The position numbers and the translations under genes were made by a program. Positions 9,074 through 17,346 of a stretch of 64,000 nucleotides of DNA are shown in pieces. Source of the DNA: Sphingosinicella flava (GTDB taxonomy: Bacteria > Pseudomonadota > Alphaproteobacteria > Sphingomonadales > Sphingomonadaceae); contig NZ_CP065592.1 of the NCBI RefSeq assembly GCF_016025255.1, positions 2,126,122 to 2,190,121 of the forward strand. The letters are read 5' to 3'. The notes below the pieces were generated by a model. It did no database searches, was not told the origin of the DNA, and worked only from the letters and a program-made list of their open reading frames with translations. Numbering within the stretch: the stretch's first letter is position 1; each line of letters opens with the position of its first letter.

Positions 9074-10141
9074 TCATCCGCACTGCCCCCGGTGCAGCAA
9101 GGCATGGTCGGCGAGGACCAGCGCCATCATCGCCTCCATCACCGGCGCGCCGCGTATGCCGACGCACGGATCGTGGCGGCCTTTGGTCTCGACGGTCGCG
9201 GCTTCGCCCGTCTGCGTCACCGTGTCCACCGGGATTCGGATCGAGGAGGTGGGCTTGAAGGCGGCGCGGACGACGATCGGCTGGCCGGTCGAAATGCCGC
9301 CGGCAATGCCGCCGCTGTGATTGGCAAGAAAGGCGGGCCCGTCCGGGCCCGGCCGCATCGCATCGGCATTTTCCTCACCGCGCAGGCGCGCGGCGGCAAA
9401 GCCTTTGCCGATCTCGACGCCTTTGACCGCGTTGATCCCCATCATCGCGGCAGCGAGATCGGCGTCCAGCTTGGCATAAAGGGGCGCGCCCCAGCCTGCG
9501 GGGATGCCGGTCGCGACGCATTCGACGATTGCGCCGAGGGACGAGCCGGATTCGCGCGCTTCGTCGACCAGTCCCTCCCAACGGCGCGCCGCGGCGGCGT
9601 CGGGGCAGAAGAAAGGATTGCGGGCGATCTCATCCGCATCGAACGCGGCCGGGTCGACCGGATCGCCGCCCAGTTCGATCACATAAGCGCTGATCGTGAC
9701 GTCCGGGATGACAAGCCGGGCGATCGCCCCCGCCGCGACGCGCATCGCCGTTTCCCGCGCCGAGCTTCGCCCGCCGCCGCGCGGATCGCGCAGGCCGTAT
9801 TTGGCGTCATAGGCATAATCGGCATGACCGGGGCGATAGGTTTGCGCGACGGCGTCGTAATCCTTGGACCGCGCGTCGACATTGTCGATGACAAGGCTGA
9901 TCGGCGTGCCGGTCGTCCGGCCTTCATAGACGCCGGACAGAATCCGGACCCGGTCCGGCTCCCGCCGCTGCGTCGTGAAGCGCGATTGGCCGGGGCGGCG
10001 CTTGTCGAGGAACGGCTGGATGTTCTCTTCGCTTAAGACAAGCCCGGGCGGGCAGCCGTCGACCACCGCTCCGATCGCCGCCCCATGGCTTTCGCCCCAG
10101 GTAGTGACGCGCAGCAGACGGCCGAAGGTGTTGAAGGACAT
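9074..10141 (-). CDS. aroC: chorismate synthase
   Basis: Protein of 355 residues, the standard length. It begins with the conserved [36 protein letters not shown] and the basic FMN/EPSP-binding segment [19 protein letters not shown] follow. The enzyme converts 5-enolpyruvylshikimate-3-phosphate to chorismate in the last common step of aromatic amino acid synthesis, using reduced FMN. It is the last gene of a leftward operon and starts 4 bases after the fabI stop. Confidence 0.97.
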   Translation of the reverse strand: MSFNTFGRLLRVTTWGESHGAAIGAVVDGCPPGLVLSEENIQPFLDKRRPGQSRFTTQRREPDRVRILSGVYEGRTTGTPISLVIDNVDARSKDYDAVAQTYRPGHADYAYDAKYGLRDPRGGGRSSARETAMRVAAGAIARLVIPDVTISAYVIELGGDPVDPAAFDADEIARNPFFCPDAAAARRWEGLVDEARESGSSLGAIVECVATGIPAGWGAPLYAKLDADLAAAMMGINAVKGVEIGKGFAAARLRGEENADAMRPGPDGPAFLANHSGGIAGGISTGQPIVVRAAFKPTSSIRIPVDTVTQTGEAATVETKGRHDPCVGIRGAPVMEAMMALVLADHALLHRGQCG

Positions 10142-10145
10142 GCCT

Positions 10146-10949
10146 TTAGGCGAGCGCGATGTCGGGCGCGTCCTCGGCCTTCATGCCGATAACGTTATAG
10201 CCCGCATCGACATGGTGGATTTCGCCGGTCACGCCCGATGCGAGATCGGACAGCAGATAGAGGCCCGCGCCGCCGACATCCTCGATGGTGACGTTGCGGC
10301 GCAGCGGCGAATTCAGCTCATTCCATTTCAGGATGTAGCGGAAGTCGCCAATGCCGCTCGCCGCCAGCGTCTTGATCGGACCCGCCGAAATCGCATTCAC
10401 GCGGATATTCTCAGGCCCAAGGTCCATGGCGAGATATTTGGTGCTGGTTTCCAGCGCGGCCTTGGCGACGCCCATGACATTATAATGGGGCACGACCTTT
10501 TCCGCGCCATAATAAGACAGCGTCAAAAGGCTGCCGCCGTTCGGCATCATCGCCCGCGCGCGCCTGGCGACCGCGACGAAGCTGTAGGCCGAGATGTTCA
10601 TCGTCATCAGAAAATTGTCGAGGCTGGTGTCGACATAGAGGCCGCGCAGCTCGTTCTTGTCGGAATAGCCGATGGCGTGGACGACGAAATCGATCGTTTC
10701 CCAGCGCTGCTTCAGAGTCTCAAAAGCGGCGTCGAGCGTCGCCATGTCGGACACGTCGCATTCGATCAGGAAGTCGGAGCCGAGCGATTCCGCCAGCGGT
10801 CCCACGCGCTTCAACAGGGCGTCGCCTTGATAGCTGAAGGCCAGTTCCGCCCCCTGCTCCGCGAGCGCCTTGGCGATGCCCCAAGCGAGAGACATGTTGT
10901 TGGCCAGGCCCATGATGAGCCCCCGTTTCCCGGCCATCAGTCCAGTCAT
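10146..10949 (-). CDS. fabI: enoyl-[acyl-carrier-protein] reductase [NADH] FabI
   Basis: Protein of 267 residues, an SDR-fold enoyl-ACP reductase. The cofactor loop is [13 protein letters not shown] instead of the ordinary GxxxGxG, as usual in FabI. The active site has [19 protein letters not shown], giving the Y-x6-K pair of the family. It catalyses the last reduction in each round of type II fatty-acid elongation and is the triclosan/isoniazid-type target. The start overlaps the upstream yihY-like stop by 4 bases (ATGA). Confidence 0.96.
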   Translation of the reverse strand: MTGLMAGKRGLIMGLANNMSLAWGIAKALAEQGAELAFSYQGDALLKRVGPLAESLGSDFLIECDVSDMATLDAAFETLKQRWETIDFVVHAIGYSDKNELRGLYVDTSLDNFLMTMNISAYSFVAVARRARAMMPNGGSLLTLSYYGAEKVVPHYNVMGVAKAALETSTKYLAMDLGPENIRVNAISAGPIKTLAASGIGDFRYILKWNELNSPLRRNVTIEDVGGAGLYLLSDLASGVTGEIHHVDAGYNVIGMKAEDAPDIALA

Positions 10950-11911
10950 ATGCTTTTCCTGTTATAGAATGCCTGTTCGCCCTCCTTTAATTCCTCTTCG
11001 GGGGTTTCCGCTAGTGCCGCATTGAGCTCCGCGCCGATCACGACGCCAAGGCCGATGATGAAGAAGAAGAAAAGCGCGATGATGACGCCGGCGAGGCTGC
11101 CGTAAGTGAGGTCGTAGCCGCCGAGCAGCGACAAAACCTTTGGCAGAAGCGCGGTCGTGGCCAGCCACCAGATTGTGACGAAAAGCGGGCCCGGCCACTT
11201 CCTGCACCCCTTTCGCCGATAGCGTTTCGGTGTCAGCGACAGGAAAAGGAGATAGAGCGATCCGAACAGGATGAGCGCGGGGGCGAACTGGACCAGTTGG
11301 AAGATGATGGCGAAATCGTCGCCGCGCGGAAAATAGTGGACGACGAATTCCTGCAACGTGGTGAGCAGGATCGACAGGCTGAACGCGATCATCGCCAAGA
11401 CCACCGACCCGATGATGATGCCCACCGACCAGAGGCGATATTCCCAGAAGGGGCGGCTGAAATGCACCCCATAAGCACGGCGGATGATATCGCGGATCGT
11501 CTCGATGAAGCTGCCCGTGGTCCAGAGGCCGACCAGAGCGCCGAGCCACAGCAGGTTGCCGGACCGCGCTTGCAGCACGTCGGCGATGGGCTTCTTCAAA
11601 ACTTCCGCGACATTGGGCGGCATGGTTTGCAGCACGCCGATCACAGCGTTCAAGCCCTCTTCCGTTTGCCCGAACAGGCGCGCGACGGCGGCGGCGACGA
11701 TGACGAAGGGGAAGAGGGTGAGCAGCGCCAGATAAGCGAGATTCCCGGCATGGATGAAGCCGTCGGAATAGACGCCGACCGCTACGCGCTTCATGACCTC
11801 GAAAGGATAGGTGCCTGGCTTGACCCGGGCCAATTCGCGTCCGAAGCGCGCCCGCGCCTTGGCAAGGCGTTTCCGCCGCTCTTCCGGCGATTGGGGGGAG
11901 ACTTCCTGCAC
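10946..11911 (-). CDS. YihY/virulence factor BrkB family membrane protein
   Basis: Protein of 321 residues with about six transmembrane segments at roughly residues 55-300, including NLAYLALLTLFPFVIVAAAVA and VIIALFFFFIIGLGVVIGAELNAAL. The family was once annotated as RNase BN, which is now known to be wrong, and its transport or membrane role remains unresolved. The N terminus is charged and cytoplasmic. It lies between a J-domain gene (6-base gap) and fabI (overlap) in one operon. Confidence 0.88.
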   Translation of the reverse strand: MQEVSPQSPEERRKRLAKARARFGRELARVKPGTYPFEVMKRVAVGVYSDGFIHAGNLAYLALLTLFPFVIVAAAVARLFGQTEEGLNAVIGVLQTMPPNVAEVLKKPIADVLQARSGNLLWLGALVGLWTTGSFIETIRDIIRRAYGVHFSRPFWEYRLWSVGIIIGSVVLAMIAFSLSILLTTLQEFVVHYFPRGDDFAIIFQLVQFAPALILFGSLYLLFLSLTPKRYRRKGCRKWPGPLFVTIWWLATTALLPKVLSLLGGYDLTYGSLAGVIIALFFFFIIGLGVVIGAELNAALAETPEEELKEGEQAFYNRKSI

Positions 11912-11917
11912 GGCTGG

Positions 11918-12865
11918 CTAGACGCCCAAACCGCCCCGCGGGTTTCGTCCTTTGCCCTTCCAGCCTTCGACGAAGGCGGCGAGGTCGGCATCGTCCTTGG
12001 GCAGATCGACCATCAGGGTCACAAGCTGATCGCCGCGCGTTCCGTCCTTGCCGTGAAAGCCTTTGCCCTTGAGGCGCAGGACGTTGCCGGACGTCGCCCC
12101 TTTCTGGATGCTCATCATGACTGGCCCGTCGACGGTCGGTACCCGCACCTTGGCGCCGGCGACCGCCTCGTCCAAGGAAATGGGCAGATCGAGCCGGACG
12201 GTATCGCCGTCGCGGCGGAAGAAGCGGTGAGGCTGGATGGCGATGGTGACGATCGCGTCGCCAGGGCCGGCGGGTCCGGCCTGGCCCTGACCCGCGAGGC
12301 GGATCTTGGTCCCTTCTTCGACGCCCTTGGGCAGCTTGATCGCCACCGTCTTGCCGCCCGACAGGGTGACGCGCTGCTCTTTCAATGCGGCCGCATCCTC
12401 GAACGGGACCGCGAGGCGATAAGCGATGTCGGCGCCCTTCTGGGGCGGGGCCTGCCGCCCGAAACCGCCGCCGCCAAAGCCTCCGCGCCGCGCGGCGCCG
12501 CCGAACAGGCCCTCGAATAGGTCGGAAATATCCGCGCCCTCGCCGCCCATGTCGAAACCGCCGCGCTGGCCCCGGAAGCCGCCTCCAAAACCGCCCGGCC
12601 CGGCGCCCGTGCCTCCCTGGCCGAAGCCGAAGGGCATCTTGGGGTTCCCATCCTCGTCGATCTCGCCCCGGTCATATTGCGCGCGTTTGTCCTTGTCGGA
12701 CAGGATGTCATAAGCCCCCGTCACCCTGGTAAAGCGCTCGGCGGCCTTGGGATTGTCCCGGTTGCGGTCGGGGTGAAGCTCCTTGGCGAGTTTGCGATAA
12801 GCCTTCTTGATGTCCGCCTCGCTCGCGCCCCGCGCCACGCCAAGCTGTGAATAAAGATCGGCCAT
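11918..12865 (-). CDS. DnaJ/CbpA-type J-domain protein
   Basis: Protein of 315 residues. The J domain (residues 4-68) has the HPD motif in KELHPDRNRDNPKA. A Gly/Phe-rich stretch at about 75-125 follows, and then a DnaJ C-terminal substrate-binding region. There are no CxxCxGxG zinc-finger repeats, so this is a class B (CbpA-like) co-chaperone, not canonical DnaJ. It should stimulate DnaK. It is the first gene of the leftward operon ending in aroC and is divergent from pdxH. Confidence 0.9.
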   Translation of the reverse strand: MADLYSQLGVARGASEADIKKAYRKLAKELHPDRNRDNPKAAERFTRVTGAYDILSDKDKRAQYDRGEIDEDGNPKMPFGFGQGGTGAGPGGFGGGFRGQRGGFDMGGEGADISDLFEGLFGGAARRGGFGGGGFGRQAPPQKGADIAYRLAVPFEDAAALKEQRVTLSGGKTVAIKLPKGVEEGTKIRLAGQGQAGPAGPGDAIVTIAIQPHRFFRRDGDTVRLDLPISLDEAVAGAKVRVPTVDGPVMMSIQKGATSGNVLRLKGKGFHGKDGTRGDQLVTLMVDLPKDDADLAAFVEGWKGKGRNPRGGLGV

Positions 12866-13002
12866 CCGTCCTCAACACTCCACTCTCTGCCGGGCGAGCC
12901 CCGGTGTTGCCGTCACCTAACACAGCTGCAGATGGGCGTCAGCCCGCCCGCATGCAAGCGATTCCCTTGTGCTTGGCGGCGCGTCCGGGCAAGAGACGCC
13001 GC

Positions 13003-13581
13003 ATGGAAACCGACCCGCATTTGCTGTTCGATCAATGGCTGACGAACGCCGTGGCGGAAGAGCCCAATGATCCCAATGCGATGGCGCTCGCCACCGCCGG
13101 CGCGGATGGGCGTCCGTCCGTCCGCATGGTGCTGCTGAAAGGTCATGATCCGCGCGGCTTCGTTTTCTACACCAATCTCGACAGCCGCAAAGGCGGGGAA
13201 CTCGCCGCCAACCCGCATGCCGCCTTGCTTTTCCACTGGAAAAGCCTGCGCCGCCAAATCCGCATCGAAGGCGCGATCGAGCCGGTGAGCCCGGAGGAAG
13301 CCGACGCCTATTTCGCCAGCCGGGGCCGGGATTCGCAGCTCGGCGCCTGGGCCTCGGAACAGTCGCGCCCGCTCGATGCCCGCACCACATTCGAGGCGCG
13401 TTATGAAGAGATGCGCGCCCGCTTCGATGGCGCGGCCGTGCCGCGCCCGCCGCGCTGGTCCGGCTTCCGCGTCCTGCCGGAGCGGATCGAATTTTGGAAC
13501 GACCGCGCCCATCGCCTCCACGAGCGGCGCCTGTTCGTGAAGGACGGTGCCGGTTGGAGCGAAGGCCTGCTCTACCCGTGA
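13003..13581 (+). CDS. pdxH: pyridoxamine 5'-phosphate oxidase
   Basis: Protein of 192 residues with the PdxH landmarks: RMVLLKGHDPRGFVFYTN (FMN binding), ALLFHWKSLRRQIRIEG, SRGRDSQLGAWASEQS, PPRWSGFRVLPERIEFW and the C-terminal RLHERRLF. It oxidises pyridoxine or pyridoxamine phosphate to pyridoxal phosphate with FMN. I chose the ATG at 13003, the usual short N terminus; the frame extends upstream without conserved sequence. Its stop overlaps the next start (GTGA). Confidence 0.95.
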   Translation: METDPHLLFDQWLTNAVAEEPNDPNAMALATAGADGRPSVRMVLLKGHDPRGFVFYTNLDSRKGGELAANPHAALLFHWKSLRRQIRIEGAIEPVSPEEADAYFASRGRDSQLGAWASEQSRPLDARTTFEARYEEMRARFDGAAVPRPPRWSGFRVLPERIEFWNDRAHRLHERRLFVKDGAGWSEGLLYP

Positions 13582-14507
13582 GCCGCCATACCGCCACCCA
13601 TGCCGCGCTGGCGAGTGTCGGAACCGCGCTCTTTCTGCTCTTCCTCAAGGGCTACGCGGCTTGGGCGACTGGATCGGTGGCGATGCTGGGATCGCTCGCC
13701 GACACCGGGCTCGACCTCGTTGCCTCACTTGTAACGCTGTACGGTGTGCGCCTTGCGGCAGAGCCTGCCGATGCGGATCATCGCTTCGGCCACGGCAAGG
13801 CGGAAGCGCTGGCGGCCTTGTTTCAGGTCACACTTATCACCCTGTCGGCGATGGGGATTGGCTGGCGGGCGATCAACCAATGGCTAACCGGGGCTGTGAC
13901 CAACGCGGCTGACGAAGGTATCGCAATATCCGTCATCGCGATGGCCGCGACCCTGCTTCTCCTAGCCTATCAGAAAAAGGTGATGGCGCGGACCAATTCC
14001 ATCGCGATCCGGGCTGACAATGTCCATTATCAGTCGGATCTTTTGCTAAATGCCGCAGTGATTGTAGCGTTAGCGCTTGACCAATATTTTGGGCTTACCG
14101 GCGCTGATCCGGTTTTCGGCATTCTCATTGCCCTCTGGCTAGCCTGGGGGGCTTGGAAAGCTTCCAGCCATGCCGTTGATCAGCTGATGGACAAGGAATG
14201 GCCTGAGGAGAAGCGCCGGCACTTCCTTGCCGTCGCCGCGCGCCATCCGGAGCTCAAGGGCATTCACGACTTGCGCACCCGTTCGAGCGGCACGCAGGAT
14301 TTCGTGCAATTCCACGTCTGGGTCGATCCGAATATGACCGTCGCCGAAGCGCATGACGTGATGGACGAGGTCGAAGCCAAGCTCGCCCGGGAATTTCCCG
14401 GCGTTGAAATTCTCATCCACCTCGACCCGGAAGGGCATGTCGACCATCCCGGCAATGCGCTGAAGGAAACCGACGAGAGCCGCCTCGCCAAAGGAGCAAC
14501 CCCATGA
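13578..14507 (+). CDS. cation diffusion facilitator family transporter (FieF-like)
   Basis: Protein of 309 residues with about six transmembrane helices followed by a cytoplasmic metal-binding domain. Helix 2 (MLGSLADTGLDLVASLVTL) and helix 5 (NVHYQSDLLLNAAVI) carry the Asp residues that bind the transported divalent metal. HRFGHGKAEALAAL is the CDF signature loop. The D-x3-D plus H-x3-D pattern is typical of Zn/Fe exporters of the FieF type. The start is GTG at 13578 inside the pdxH stop; ATG codons further in would remove helix 1. Confidence 0.92.
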   Translation: MSRHTATHAALASVGTALFLLFLKGYAAWATGSVAMLGSLADTGLDLVASLVTLYGVRLAAEPADADHRFGHGKAEALAALFQVTLITLSAMGIGWRAINQWLTGAVTNAADEGIAISVIAMAATLLLLAYQKKVMARTNSIAIRADNVHYQSDLLLNAAVIVALALDQYFGLTGADPVFGILIALWLAWGAWKASSHAVDQLMDKEWPEEKRRHFLAVAARHPELKGIHDLRTRSSGTQDFVQFHVWVDPNMTVAEAHDVMDEVEAKLAREFPGVEILIHLDPEGHVDHPGNALKETDESRLAKGATP

Positions 14508-15283
14508 CCAGCCTTCCCTTCATCCAGGTGGACGCTTTCGCCGACCGGCCCTTTGCCGGCAATCCGGCCGCGGTCATGCCGCTGGAGGAATGGCTGCCGG
14601 ACGATGTGCTGCAAGCGATCGCGCTCGAGAACAATCTCAGCGAAACCGCCTTCACCGTGCCGACGGAAGGCGATGCGGACTATGAGCTGCGCTGGTTCAC
14701 GCCGGCCACCGAAGTCACCTTGTGCGGCCACGCGACGCTGGCCAGCGGCCATGCCTTGATCGCGGGCGACCGCGTTCGCTTTCGCACGCGCAAGGCGGGC
14801 ATCCTGACCGTCGAGCGGCAGGGCGACGGCTATGCCTTGAGTCTTCCCGCCTGGAAGCCGGAGCCGGCACCGCTGCCGATCATCGTCGACGCCTTGGGCT
14901 GCAAGGCGATCGAAACGTTCTGGCATCTGCATCGTTACGGGCTGGTGGTGGTCGAAACCGCTGACGAGGTGTTGAATTTAAAACCCGACTTCCAGGCCAT
15001 GGCGAAGCAGGGCGACGTCCTTACCATCGTCACGGCGCCGGGCCGGGAAACCGACATCATCAGCCGGGTGTTCGCGCCGGGAGCGGGTATCGACGAGGAT
15101 CCGGTCACCGGCTCCGCCCATGCCGTGATGGTGCCTTATTGGGCGGAGCGGCTCGGCCGGGACAGCTTCACCGCCTTTCAGGCGAGCAAGCGCGGCGGGC
15201 ATCTCACCTGCCGCCTTGACGGGGACCGGGTGATCCTTGGCGGGCGGTGCGTGACGGTGATCGAAGGGCAATTCCGCCTCTGA
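14504..15283 (+). CDS. PhzF family phenazine-biosynthesis-like isomerase/epimerase
   Basis: Protein of 259 residues with the PhzF fold: N-terminal VDAFADRPFAGNPAAVM, catalytic Glu in NNLSETAFT (about residue 46), TLCGHATLAS, and the second-lobe motif DEDPVTGSAHAV. Members are diaminopimelate-epimerase-like enzymes, mostly of unknown substrate. There is no phenazine cluster here, so phenazine synthesis should not be inferred. It overlaps the CDF gene by 4 bases (ATGA) and closes the pdxH operon. Confidence 0.9.
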   Translation: MTSLPFIQVDAFADRPFAGNPAAVMPLEEWLPDDVLQAIALENNLSETAFTVPTEGDADYELRWFTPATEVTLCGHATLASGHALIAGDRVRFRTRKAGILTVERQGDGYALSLPAWKPEPAPLPIIVDALGCKAIETFWHLHRYGLVVVETADEVLNLKPDFQAMAKQGDVLTIVTAPGRETDIISRVFAPGAGIDEDPVTGSAHAVMVPYWAERLGRDSFTAFQASKRGGHLTCRLDGDRVILGGRCVTVIEGQFRL

Positions 15284-15302
15284 GGCCGAAAGGAGCTTGT
15301 GT

Positions 15303-15349
15303 GGGTCGCGAAGCCCGCTAAAGGACGCCGCGACCCTGTTTCGCAGGGT
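15303..15349 (+). terminator. overlapping hairpins just after the PhzF-like gene
   Basis: GGGTCGCG (15303-15310) pairs with CGCGACCC (15329-15336). The last four bases of that right arm are also part of a second stem, ACCCTG-TTTCG-CAGGGT (15333-15349). The two stems cannot form together. There is no T-run, so a strong intrinsic terminator is not shown; it may be the 3' end of the pdxH operon or the leader of the RNA downstream. Confidence 0.4.
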
Positions 15350-15429
15350 TCAATCTATCCCCGATATCCACGTTATCCACAGGCGGATTCCGCTTGGCGC
15401 GACTCATTTTCCGTGACAGCTTCTCGATG

Positions 15430-15908
15430 TGGCCGGGAACGGATGATCCGGAAACGGAAAGAAATTCCCGCCATGACCTGACGGAAACCAGCCCTGATCC
15501 TGCGAGGGAGACGGCGCGAAGGGACGGCAGGTCGGCCGGCAAGAACGGCCAGCGTCGAAGGCGGAAAGGGTGAAAGCCCGGCACATCTTGGACGCCGGCG
15601 ACCCGAACCGGTCAGCAGGTGGTAGGCTCAAGCGGCCGAAGCCCTGCAATGCCGAAGCGGCGCTCGACTTTTCCCTGGAAAAGGCGAGACAGCGGAGGCG
15701 GGCGGACAAGCCGCGAGTGGACGGCGCTGGAAATTGGAACCTCGTTCCTTTGGATGCGCGCAGAAGCTCAAGGCAAACGCCCGGCAGAGCAGAGGATCTT
15801 GAACCGAAGCCCTGCACAACCGCTCGAGGCACGAAACCGGCCGCAAGGCCGTGCGGAGAGCCCGGGACAAGTGGGAGCTGGTGGCGACACCAGCTCCCAT
15901 TTTCGTTT
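15430..15908 (+). ncRNA. candidate long structured non-coding RNA, family not recognised
   Basis: The stretch 15284-15950 has no convincing protein gene on either strand, but the + strand is packed with paired elements. CGGGAA/TTCCCG closes at 15434-15470. GGGT-GAAA-GCCC lies at 15568-15579. CTCG-a-CTTTTC-CCTG-GAAAAG-g-CGAG lies at 15663-15688. GGAAC-CTC-GTTCC lies at 15736-15748. GCAC...GGCC-GCAA-GGCC-GTGC lies at 15829-15854. Three loops are GNRA tetraloops. A 13-base direct repeat (CCGAAGCCCTGCA at 15636 and 15804) forms the right arm of two similar hairpins. The locus ends in a perfect terminator. It does not match what I remember of RNase P, tmRNA, SRP or 6S RNA. The 5' end is unknown. 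Confidence 0.5.
15872..15908 (+). terminator. intrinsic terminator with 12-bp perfect stem and GCGA tetraloop
   Basis: TGGGAGCTGGTG pairs perfectly with CACCAGCTCCCA around a GCGA (GNRA) loop, followed by TTTTCGTTT. It lies over 580 bases after the previous stop codon on this strand and directly before the osmC-like gene. It must therefore end a transcript that starts within the gene-free region, which supports an RNA gene there. Confidence 0.8.
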
Positions 15909-15950
15909 CGGGATGTTTCGGCTAGGGCTCTTCGCAAAGAGGAGGGACCG

Positions 15951-16412
15951 GTGGGCAGGCATATCGCGGTGGTGGAATGGTCGCTGGGCGACGGCAATTT
16001 CGCGCATGGCCGCTACAGCCGCGCCCATGCCTGGCATTTTGACGGCGGAGCCGAAGTGCGCGGCTCCTCCTCTCCTTCGGTCGTGCCCCTGCCCTGGTCC
16101 GATCCTGCGGGCGTCGATCCGGAAGAGGCGCTGATCGCCTCGGCATCGGCCTGCCACATGCTGTGGTTCCTCCACATTGCCTGCGACGCCGGTTTCGTCG
16201 TCACGCGGTACCGCGACGAGGCGGAAGGCACGATGGCGAAGGGAGCGGACGGAAAGATCGCGATCACCCGCATCGCGCTCCGGCCCGATATCGCCTTCGA
16301 AGGCACAGCGCCCAGCGCGGATGACCTCCACGACATGCATCACCGGGCGCACGATGCTTGCTTCATCGCCAATTCGCTGAAGAGCGAGATCGTCGTGGAA
16401 AGCGCCGGCTGA
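15951..16412 (+). CDS. OsmC family protein
   Basis: Protein of 153 residues resembling OsmC/Ohr-type peroxidase-fold proteins: DPEEALIASASACHMLWFLHIACDAG is the helix carrying the single conserved Cys, and DDLHDMHHRAHDACFIANSL contains the second conserved Cys near the C terminus. Family members reduce organic hydroperoxides or act on unknown thiol substrates. The start is GTG at 15951, preceded by a strong GGAGGG Shine-Dalgarno 5 bases upstream. A longer open frame extending into the RNA region has no conserved sequence and was not used. Confidence 0.87.
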   Translation: MGRHIAVVEWSLGDGNFAHGRYSRAHAWHFDGGAEVRGSSSPSVVPLPWSDPAGVDPEEALIASASACHMLWFLHIACDAGFVVTRYRDEAEGTMAKGADGKIAITRIALRPDIAFEGTAPSADDLHDMHHRAHDACFIANSLKSEIVVESAG

Positions 16413-16477
16413 GCGGGACAAGGCTCAACTCTCCCCCGGTGTTTCATGGTAGAATGACCGGGGAAAGGAGACCGGAG

Positions 16478-16882
16478 ATGAGTCGTATCCCGCATGCCCT
16501 CGCCTTCGCCGCGATGGCCCTGCCCGCATCGGCGGCCGCCCCGCCCGCCGGCCCCGACTGGAGCCAGGCGCGCCAGATCGAAATCGTGCTCGCCAACTTC
16601 GAATACCGGCCAAAGACGCTGACGTTGAAGGCTGGCGAGCCCGTCATCCTGACGCTCAGGAACCGGGCGGACAACGGCCACGATTTCACCGCCCGCACCT
16701 TGTTTCGCAAGGCCGCCGTGCGGAGCGGCGACATGCGCTATATCCGCGACGGCAGCGTCGAGGTGCCGCCTGGCGGGCACCGCTCGATCGGCCTGATCCC
16801 CGCCGCCGGACGCTATGGCGTGAAATGCACCCACAGCTTCCATCACATGCTGGGCATGGGCGGCGAAATCGTGGTGCAGTGA
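16478..16882 (+). CDS. secreted cupredoxin-domain (plastocyanin-like) protein
   Basis: Protein of 134 residues: a signal peptide (about 20 residues, ending ASAAA) and a blue-copper fold. Candidate copper ligands are the His in NRADNGHDF and the Cys, His and Met of KCTHSFHHMLGMGGE, giving the C-x2-H-x4-M type spacing. The FEYRPKTLTLKAGEPVILTLRN block is the usual first strand pair of periplasmic cupredoxins. It may carry electrons or store copper. The ATG at 16478 follows GGAG; an in-frame ATG at 16454 would put charged residues before the signal peptide. Confidence 0.82.
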   Translation: MSRIPHALAFAAMALPASAAAPPAGPDWSQARQIEIVLANFEYRPKTLTLKAGEPVILTLRNRADNGHDFTARTLFRKAAVRSGDMRYIRDGSVEVPPGGHRSIGLIPAAGRYGVKCTHSFHHMLGMGGEIVVQ

Positions 16883-16903
16883 TCGCCGGAGGAGGCGGTT
16901 CCG

Positions 16904-17281
16904 TCACATCGAATTGATGTGGAGGATGTTGCCGTCCGAATCCTTCAGCCAGGCTAGTTTCATGCCGCCCGCGACGTGGACATTGCCCTGCAAGTCCCCG
17001 AGGCCGGGATAATGTTCGAAGTGTACGCCCTTCGTCTCCAGCGCGGCGACGATGGCGTCGAATTCGTCCCCGACGCCCCAGACCACGGCATTGGCCTTGT
17101 TCGTGCCCGCAAATTCGGAGCGGTAGACGACGAGGCGGGTGGCGCCCGTCCGGTAGGTCAGCACGCCTTCCTCCGCGCCCTTCGCGATCAGCCCCAGCTC
17201 CAGCGCGCCGCCGTAAAAATCGCGGGCGCGATCGAGATCGCGGACGGCGACGATGGCGGCTGAATCATGATCCTTGAGCAT
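16904..17281 (-). CDS. VOC family (glyoxalase/bleomycin resistance fold) protein
   Basis: Protein of 125 residues forming a single VOC unit with two beta-alpha-beta-beta-beta repeats (AAIVAVRDLDRARDFYGGALEL and LAWLKDSDGNILHI). Members bind a divalent metal and act as glyoxalases, dioxygenases or antibiotic-binding proteins. The substrate cannot be judged from the sequence. It is the last gene of a leftward group. Confidence 0.85.
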   Translation of the reverse strand: MLKDHDSAAIVAVRDLDRARDFYGGALELGLIAKGAEEGVLTYRTGATRLVVYRSEFAGTNKANAVVWGVGDEFDAIVAALETKGVHFEHYPGLGDLQGNVHVAGGMKLAWLKDSDGNILHINSM

Positions 17282-17346
17282 GGCGGTCTCCTTCCCGCCG
17301 GGGCGAGCGCGCGGCGCGACGGATGGTTCAACCCGGGCGGGCGCCC

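Noticed and set aside
14504-15283. Phenazine biosynthesis pathway
   Set aside because: Only a PhzF-like isomerase is present, and the fold is widespread outside phenazine producers.
15364-15381. Replication origin around the DnaA box
   Set aside because: Only one perfect box, no AT-rich unwinding region and no usual origin neighbours.
15284-15950. Long reading frames on both strands across the RNA candidate, e.g. a + frame continuing into the OsmC-like gene and a - frame near 15404-15997
   Set aside because: They lack Shine-Dalgarno sequences and any familiar domain. Several frames overlap equally on both strands, and the codon pattern fits GC-rich noise. The osmC start is well defined by its own GGAGGG.
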